DNA from: Platanthera guangdongensis
Lineage: Eukaryota; Streptophyta; Magnoliopsida; Asparagales; Orchidaceae
Length of the DNA stretch: 64,000 nucleotides
Assembly (NCBI GenBank): GCA_039583875.1
Contig: CM077158.1
Coordinates: forward strand, 118,603,900 to 118,667,899
Reading direction: 5' to 3'
In this document: in pieces, positions 57,637 through 64,000 of the stretch
How the letters are laid out: every line of letters starts with the position of its first letter
Numbering within the stretch: the first letter of the stretch is position 1
Notes under the pieces: generated by a model
Databases searched by the model: none
Seen by the model: the letters and a program-made list of their open reading frames with translations, nothing else
Told to the model about the DNA's origin: nothing
Program-made: the position numbers and the translations under genes

Positions 57637-58226
57637 GAGACACCCATAGTGCAAGGGCCGTCGTGGCCACCCATGAGAGAATACTTATGGCTCATTCTGA
57701 GCCGTTTGTATTCACTGCCACTGCATCAACTCGGTGTGAATCTGCATGTACCAGCTCACAGAACATTTCTCACCACCCGAGGACACAGGACAGGGAGGTT
57801 AGAAGTCATGCTGTAAGTTTTCATGGGGCCTCAGGAAGGGGGATGCCTGAAAGGAAGGCACCACCTCCCCAGCCTCATGACGCTCGCAACATGCATTCCT
57901 TCCACCCTTCCACGTGTCACGGTGGAAGAGTAAATTTTGTGAGGAGATCATGCCCTATCCCGTTTAGACCTAGGACCGTGACTACCTCAGTCACTAGATC
58001 AGGTCAGAAACGGCGATACAACATTCACCCGTGTTGGTGCTGTGGCAAAGTGGGACACTTTACCATCGACTGTTGGCACAACCCCTCTGTGCCACGGGCA
58101 AGGGCCTATCCACATTTTTTGGGCAGAGGTAGTCTTCCTGATAGGTTTTCTGAGGGAAGGCATTCCAATGGTTATACTAACAAGAACCTAGGACCCAATA
58201 TGGTTTGGGTTCCTAAGGTAAAGTAA
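57637..58226 (+). pseudogene. gag: Gag, C-terminal part (element H)
   Basis: The frame ending at 58226 carries a zinc knuckle CWCCGKVGHFTIDC near 58040 and ends LGPNMVWVPK, a gag end typical of sireviruses, followed by VK and a stop. The N-terminal part is missing at the border with F. The segment 58218-58239 (GTAAAG...TTGCAG, 22 bases, with the TAA stop) is the third example of the junction segment. Confidence 0.75.
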
Positions 58227-58239
58227 TTCTTTCTTGCAG

Positions 58240-58860
<621 letters not shown>

Positions 58861-58889
58861 CCCGTGAGAATCCCATTTAACTCGTCAAT

Positions 58890-59190
58890 CCTTTATATTC
58901 CCGCCGACTCTTCACATTACGCAGGAATCCCGCCGAAGGACCTTCTCCGCAGGAAACTCGCCGAATCCCGCAAGATTCTCGCCGATTCACCGAAGGTTTC
59001 CCGCAAGCTTCTCACCGAAGGTCTCCATCGTCTTCATCTTTCCCTTCCGCAAGATTCCCGCAGGTCTCCCGCCGATTCTCCCATCGTCTTCATCTTCCCG
59101 AAGGTCTCCCGCAGGTCTCCCGCGAAGAACTTCGTCAATCTCAGCGTGAAAAAAAAAATACCGTCGATCTCGTCGATCCCGTCGCGCGCA
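58890..59190 (+). promoter_or_regulatory. CCGC/CGCCGA motif array before the third ORF (element H)
   Basis: Words cgccgaa, cccgcaag, tctcccgcag and gtcgatc recur every 10-30 bp over about 300 bp just upstream of the third ORF, with a TATATT-type box at 58893. This matches the position of the arrays in A and B but not their sequence. It may instead be transcribed leader. Confidence 0.45.
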
Positions 59191-59243
59191 CCTACCAAGT
59201 GTCCATCGTCTTCATCGAACGAACTTACCGTCTACGCTTTTAG

Positions 59244-59336
59244 GTAACCTCATCCTCACCCTTACTTGGACTTGATCACTAGTGTCGCTTCCTTTTTGAT
59301 TTTTGATTAAGCGTAGAGTAGGGCTTCTCTCCCTAG
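59244..59336 (+). other. Candidate 93-nt 5' UTR intron of the third ORF (element H)
   Basis: TTTTAG|GTAACC donor and a strong TTCTCTCCCTAG acceptor, which lies seven bases before the ATG at 59344. Confidence 0.45.
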
Positions 59337-59343
59337 ATTTGCA

Positions 59344-61662
59344 ATGGCTCCAAGGACAACCGCTGGGCTAGTCACTGGAAGCGAGCTGGTTCGCACAGGG
59401 TTCTCTCATGCCTCAGATGAATTCAGGAACATCATCCTTATGCTAGAGGAGGCTGGACTCTCATTCGTACTAGAGCATCCCTGTAAAATCCTGGACAAGG
59501 AGGTGCTGGAGTTCTTTGCAACCGCAAAACTCCAGAATGACGACTCTCTCATCAAGAGCAAGGTTGCTGGGTCAAAGATCAAGATGTCTGCCAGCAAGCT
59601 GACCCACTTCCTGCAGCTCTCTAGCTCGGAGCACGAGGATTATCTTGAGGAAGAAGACAAAACCAGGACTCTATTATTCTGTGGTCTCGCTCGAGGAACT
59701 CGGTCGATAAAGCGAAAGGATATGAATGAAGAAGGGAAACTTCTGTCAAACATCGTTGAAAAAGTTCTCATATGCAAGTCGGGATCTCATGACCACATCT
59801 CTGCGGACATGTTCAAGATCCTGGTGGCAATTGTATGCAGGAAAAGATTCAACTGGGGGGCATTGCTGTTTGAGAAGATAAAGGACACCCTGAGATCACC
59901 TAGCTTTGGCCGAATCATCAGTCCGTATCTCAATCAGCTGAATGGAGACAAATATGACATGAGTACAGGTGTTCCTCTCCATTACTTAAAGAAAATGGAC
60001 TCGAGTGTTTTTGACAGATGGGAGAGGCGAATTGGGCAGGCTACCATGGTAGAACATCAGGACGCATCTCCAGCTGAGGACGGCACTGTGGCTGATTCTG
60101 TAGTAATCCCCAGTGAAATTCCTGATGCTTTGACCGCAGGAATTGAGGGGGAGCCTCTACCCACTGATGCTCATATCGTATCTGACATCTCCCAGATAGC
60201 CAGAGATGTAGTGGCGAATATACAAGAAGACAGTGAAGCTGTCCCAGAGAGTGAGGAGGCTCTGAACCTGAACAATCAAGGAGCCGAAGCTAACGTAGAG
60301 GAGACTGCTGACGAAGATGTTGCTGATGTGCATGATCTCATGGATGATGAAGGTGAAGAAGAAGGCAATAAGGGACATGAAGCATTGGAGACTCAGGATA
60401 TCATTGAAGCTCCATCTGACAAGCATGCACCTGAGATCGTTCCTGAGAACATTGGTGCACGAGTGGAGGGGGAGTCCGAGAAATCTATAGATGTTGCAGG
60501 TATTCCTCCCTTAGAGGCTGTGCTCCTGTCCAGCTCTACAGGTGCATCTGATGAAGTGCAAGGCCAAGAAGTGCCTCAGGATCTTCCACTACGAGATGAT
60601 ATAGCCACTCACACCGTGAATGTCATTCAGGGTATAGTGGATGAGCTTAAGGCATCTTTTGAGAAAGCTCAAAATACAATGTTGAAAAGGATTAAGAAAT
60701 CTGAAAATCTCATGCTCAAGAACATGGTGGAGATAAATCACAAACTGGACGTGATGGAAAAGAAGTTTGAAGATAAGTATATTGCGGCCGGGCAAGCTGA
60801 CACTCTTCTTATGGACGGACTGAAAAAGAACACCGATACTCTCTCCGTAGTGAATCAGAATGCTCATGTCGTAGCAAATAATATTCAAAAGTTTGATGGC
60901 AATATGGTAAGTCTCAACAACAATCAACAAGCCTTGGTCACTGAATTCTCCAGGACCACAAAACATATTGATGACTCACTGCACTCCTATGCAAACTCCA
61001 TCGCAGTCGAAGCCAAAAAGGGGGAGAAAGCATATACAGCTAAGATGGCTGAGCTTCGGGAAGTCATGATCAACAACTTTGAACAGTCAAACAAATATGT
61101 CTATGACAGTTGCTGGTGGATGCTCCAACAGGCGTTAGGCGTCGATTTTCCTGAAAATTCTACGGGTATTCATGCTCCTGAGACTACTACGGCTGCTGAG
61201 GGAGTAAGTGCTGCAGAAGTTCCCTTAAGTGATGCTGATGCTAGTGCTATTTCCAAAGCAAAACGTATGGCCATGTTTTACCAAGAGGCCCTAGCAAAAG
61301 CCAGGGACAAGAGAAAGTCTCAAGAAGGTACATCAAAGGAAACACAAACTGAAAAGAGAATCAGACTGAAGGAGGAGGAAGTAAGAAACGAAAAGTGGAG
61401 TCCAGTTTCCAAGAGCATCATATTGGACACATTCTGGCTACAGGAACAAGGGGAAATCAATCGAAACGATGTATACAGCCAGTATGAGTGGGAGATGCAC
61501 AAGACGTATGAAGCGAAACGAAACATCTTCTTCAGGACCAACACTGCGGCAGATAAAGCTCCTCCACCCAGATATTATCCGAAGCCCAAAGAGTATATGG
61601 AGAGGCAAAGAAAGAAGTATTTGGCTCAAAAACTCAAGGATGACTTAGCCAAAGAAAAATAG
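59344..61662 (+). CDS. Intact third ORF ('env-like' position), 772 aa (element H)
   Basis: A single uninterrupted frame beginning MAPRTTAGLVTGSELV. Residues ~1-235 match the N-terminal domain of the A and B proteins (LLSNIVEKVLICKSGSHD, SFGRIISPYL, MDSSVFDRWERR). Residues ~240-410 are acidic. Residues ~420-590 contain heptad-like helices (DELKASFEKAQNTMLKRIKK), suggesting a coiled coil. The C-terminus has EKWSPVSKSIIL, a basic section and PPPRYYPKPKEYMERQRKKY, the same block as in A and D. No signal peptide or membrane span is visible. Function is unknown; 'env-like' is positional only. It is the only intact third ORF in the window, although gag and pol of the element are lost. Confidence 0.85.
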   Translation: MAPRTTAGLVTGSELVRTGFSHASDEFRNIILMLEEAGLSFVLEHPCKILDKEVLEFFATAKLQNDDSLIKSKVAGSKIKMSASKLTHFLQLSSSEHEDYLEEEDKTRTLLFCGLARGTRSIKRKDMNEEGKLLSNIVEKVLICKSGSHDHISADMFKILVAIVCRKRFNWGALLFEKIKDTLRSPSFGRIISPYLNQLNGDKYDMSTGVPLHYLKKMDSSVFDRWERRIGQATMVEHQDASPAEDGTVADSVVIPSEIPDALTAGIEGEPLPTDAHIVSDISQIARDVVANIQEDSEAVPESEEALNLNNQGAEANVEETADEDVADVHDLMDDEGEEEGNKGHEALETQDIIEAPSDKHAPEIVPENIGARVEGESEKSIDVAGIPPLEAVLLSSSTGASDEVQGQEVPQDLPLRDDIATHTVNVIQGIVDELKASFEKAQNTMLKRIKKSENLMLKNMVEINHKLDVMEKKFEDKYIAAGQADTLLMDGLKKNTDTLSVVNQNAHVVANNIQKFDGNMVSLNNNQQALVTEFSRTTKHIDDSLHSYANSIAVEAKKGEKAYTAKMAELREVMINNFEQSNKYVYDSCWWMLQQALGVDFPENSTGIHAPETTTAAEGVSAAEVPLSDADASAISKAKRMAMFYQEALAKARDKRKSQEGTSKETQTEKRIRLKEEEVRNEKWSPVSKSIILDTFWLQEQGEINRNDVYSQYEWEMHKTYEAKRNIFFRTNTAADKAPPPRYYPKPKEYMERQRKKYLAQKLKDDLAKEK

Positions 61663-61867
61663 TCAAAAATTTATTGCCTGTCATTCTCTCTTAAGAACAA
61701 TTAACGTTTATTGTTATTATATAAACAATCTTGAGATTATATATACATATATATATATTTATATGTATTTGAATTTATGAATGATTCAAGTCTTGATCTG
61801 TTTGCCTATATTCTCTTGTGCTGCATATTTAAATTCTGAATGCTGTTTATATTATCTGGTTGGTGTT

Positions 61868-61977
61868 ATTCATCTTAGCTAGTAGGATTTTGGCTTCGTC
61901 AAATAGGGGGAGATTGTTGGGTATTGTATCCACAATTAGCTAGATTTGAGGAAGTCACCTGTCAAGCTAAGATGAAT
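61868..61977 (+). other. PPT and PPT-U3 stem (element H)
   Basis: ATTCATCTTAGCT (61868-61880) is the exact complement of AGCTAAGATGAAT (61965-61977), a 13-bp stem around an 84-nt loop holding the PPT (61901-61914) and LTR start. The loop length equals that of A, but the stem sequence is unrelated. Confidence 0.65.
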
Positions 61978-62062
61978 TCACAATATATTTGATGAAACCT
62001 CTTAAGTTGTGCTTGCAGTTATTCCACGCTAAGTGCACACCAATGTCAGGGTGCAGTAGGTC
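61915..62062 (+). repeat. 3' LTR, first 148 bp (element H)
   Basis: Begins TGTTGGGTATTGTATCC right after the PPT. It is interrupted at 62063 by an A-family LTR. Confidence 0.75.
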
Positions 62063-64000
62063 TGTTGGGTACATTGGTCAAATGTACCTGATTTGAAGAA
62101 GCCTCACCTAACTCAATGATATACATCATAGTGTATTTGATGTTTGTTTGAGTTACTTGTGCAGGTTAGGAATACACTGGACTGAAGCTAAAAATTTCTA
62201 AGTCCATGTGTCGACACCCAGAGGGAAAGTGTCGACACTTGAGAAAGCTTGTGTCGACACCCAGACAAACAGTGTCGACACTTGGAGTCATTGTGTCGAC
62301 ACCTGGGATGAAGAGTCGACACCAGACAGAAAGTGTCGACACTTGGAGCTGTGTCGACACTCAGTGAAGGAGTATGCAGAAAAGCAGTGTCGACACTTAG
62401 CAGAAGTGTCGACACCTAGAAGAGCTGTGTCTACACCAGAAAGTGTCGACACTTGGAGCTGTGTCGACACTCAGCAAAAGTCTGCAGAATCTAAGTAAAA
62501 GTGTCGACACTCAACACAATGTGTCGACACTATGCTGAAGAGTCAGTATTTGAAGAAAGTGTCGACACTCAGCACAATGTGTCGACACACAACCAGGAGA
62601 GTCAACACTTGAAGAAAGTGTCGACACTCAGCACAATGTGTCGACACTTAATTGAAGACTCTACACTTGAAGAAAGTGTCGACACAAGGAGCTGTGTCGA
62701 CACTTAGCAAAGAACAGAAAAGTTACAAAATATTCTAAGTACAAGTGTCGACACTAAAAGAATGTGTCGACACTCAGCTGAAGAAACAAAAGTGAAGACT
62801 TGTGTCGACACCAAGAAGCAGTGTCGACACTTGACAGTTTCAACACATGAAGATGTGTCGACACAAAGGAGATGTGTCGACACTTAGAAGAATACAATTA
62901 AAGAATGAAGTACAAGTACTTGTGTCGACACTCAATTTCAGTGTCGACACATGCAGAAGAATCTGTGTCGAGACATACAAGGAATTGTGTCGACACCTTG
63001 TAGACTTGTGTCGACACTTACACAACATGTGTCGACACTTAGTCTATAAGTGTCGACACTTAAGAACAGAAAGTCTCGACACTATCTGACAGTTAGAGAA
63101 TTTCAAGAAGTGACTGGTTGACATGACAGCTGCCGATCCAGCCGGTCTACAGCAACTGTCAGAGAAATCAGAAGTCTGTTATGAACCGGACCAGCCGGTT
63201 ACCATGAAGGAAGCCTATAAATAGGCATCCATAGTTTACAGAAACAGTGGTTGTGATTGAGAAACTAGAGTTACAGCTTGAGAGAATACTTAAAGTAGTT
63301 GATCAGATTAAATCAAGAAGTGATACACAGAGGATCAACACAAGAAGATCTGTCAGTCCAACTGCAGATCTAAGAAGTTGGAGAGAGAGAGCTCCAATCA
63401 AGAATTCAGTCTTTGGAACTAAGGCTGAGAAGAAGGATTCAGAAACATCTGGATCTCAAGAAGCAGAGGTCAAGGAACAACTGCAGAAGATTCAGACTAA
63501 TTCAGTTCTAACTCAAGAAGCTTTGAAGGAAGCTAAGTCAGTTTGGATCTAACTGAGTTCTTCCAAGAACTCTTCAAGAAACTCTCAACTCCTCTCTTAT
63601 TTTCTGAGTTGTAGAGTTAGCAATTGTATTTCTATTTTAACTTGTAGGATCCATTGGATCTGAGAGAATTGTAAGCCTATATTATAAAGGCTGAGGGTAG
63701 GGCTTGATTGCCTGAGTGTAGGAGTTGAAGAACTCTGAGTGTAGGCCTTAATTGGCTGAGTGTAGGCCTGGGTGGCTGAGTGTAGGCCTTAGTGGCTGAG
63801 TGTAAGGCTTTGGGCCTGAGGTGTAGGAACCTTGTTGGGTTCTGAGATAGTGGAGAAGTTTGGCCGAATCTAGTACACTGCTAGATAGGCGAAGGGGGAA
63901 AGTGGATGTACCCAAAGATTGGGGAACCACTATAAATTAGTGTGTCTGCTGTGGTGTGCTGAGCTGTGCTGTGAATTGACTGTTTGTTTTCTGTAATTGC
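62063..64000 (+). repeat. A-family LTR (solo or 5' LTR of another element), cut by window end
   Basis: Aligns with 6104 to about 8040 of the A LTR, with moderate divergence. The TGTCGACA array is at 62209-63058, the TATA box at 63216-63223, and CTGAGTGTAGG repeats at about 63713-63800. The left flank aggtc would be the target-site copy. Confidence 0.88.

Noticed and set aside
58864..59247. 127-aa Arg/Ser/Pro-rich ORF before the third ORF of H
   Set aside because: It reads through the CCGC array, ends at the candidate donor site, and has no similarity to the other elements' proteins.

Overview
The window looks like nuclear, repeat-dense DNA of a flowering plant. Nothing in it reads as a single-copy host gene. 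Nearly everything is LTR retrotransposon: Sirevirus-type (SIRE/Maximus) Ty1-Copia elements with gag, pol and a third ORF, Athila-like Ty3-Gypsy elements primed by tRNA-Asp, and Gypsy elements primed by initiator tRNA-Met. The species cannot be named from the sequence.

Layout. (1) 1-5915: Athila-type element without pol, its 5' LTR cut by the window edge. (2) 5916-6103: short spacer. (3) 6104-19089: complete, young Sirevirus 'A' with TSD ATTTA, near-identical LTRs, intact gag, and pol with one frameshift. (4) 19095-21553: unassigned AT-rich DNA, the target of A. (5) 21554-30660: old Gypsy 'G', full length but full of stops. (6) 30866-37882: Athila-type 'E', minus strand, gag and a decayed protease only. 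(7) 37883-40842: 3' part of Sirevirus 'D', minus strand, inserted in an LTR of E. (8) 40843-53089: Sirevirus 'B', minus strand, both LTRs and all ORFs present but frameshifted. (9) 53090-57636: Gypsy 'F', truncated LTR, gag, and an internal deletion of pol. (10) 57637-62062: Sirevirus 'H', gag tail, pol lost, intact 772-aa third ORF, start of its 3' LTR. (11) 62063-64000: another A-family LTR inserted in the LTR of H.

Coding parts follow known families. The unusual content is non-coding. The U3 of every LTR family seen here carries an array of short CpG-containing palindromic or dyad motifs: TGTCGACA in A and D, TCGTCGA/TCGACGA in B and the Athila-type element 1, ACACGGGCGTGTC in F and G, and CGCACGGT-like words in E. 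In A the palindromes are about 20-21 bp apart, that is two helical turns. In A and in B the family's own motif array occurs a second time between pol and the third ORF, followed by a TATA box about 105-115 bp before the ATG. This suggests that the third ORF has its own internal promoter copying the logic of U3.

Several candidate RNA structures are supported by covarying stems: three hairpins with an identical 12-nt loop in the leader of F, a stem bridging the polypurine tract and the start of U3 in all four Sireviruses, and a C-rich-loop hairpin at the LTR end. At the gag-pol junction of three Sireviruses a 19-22 nt stop-containing segment ends in GCAG, and its exact removal would join gag and pol in frame in each.
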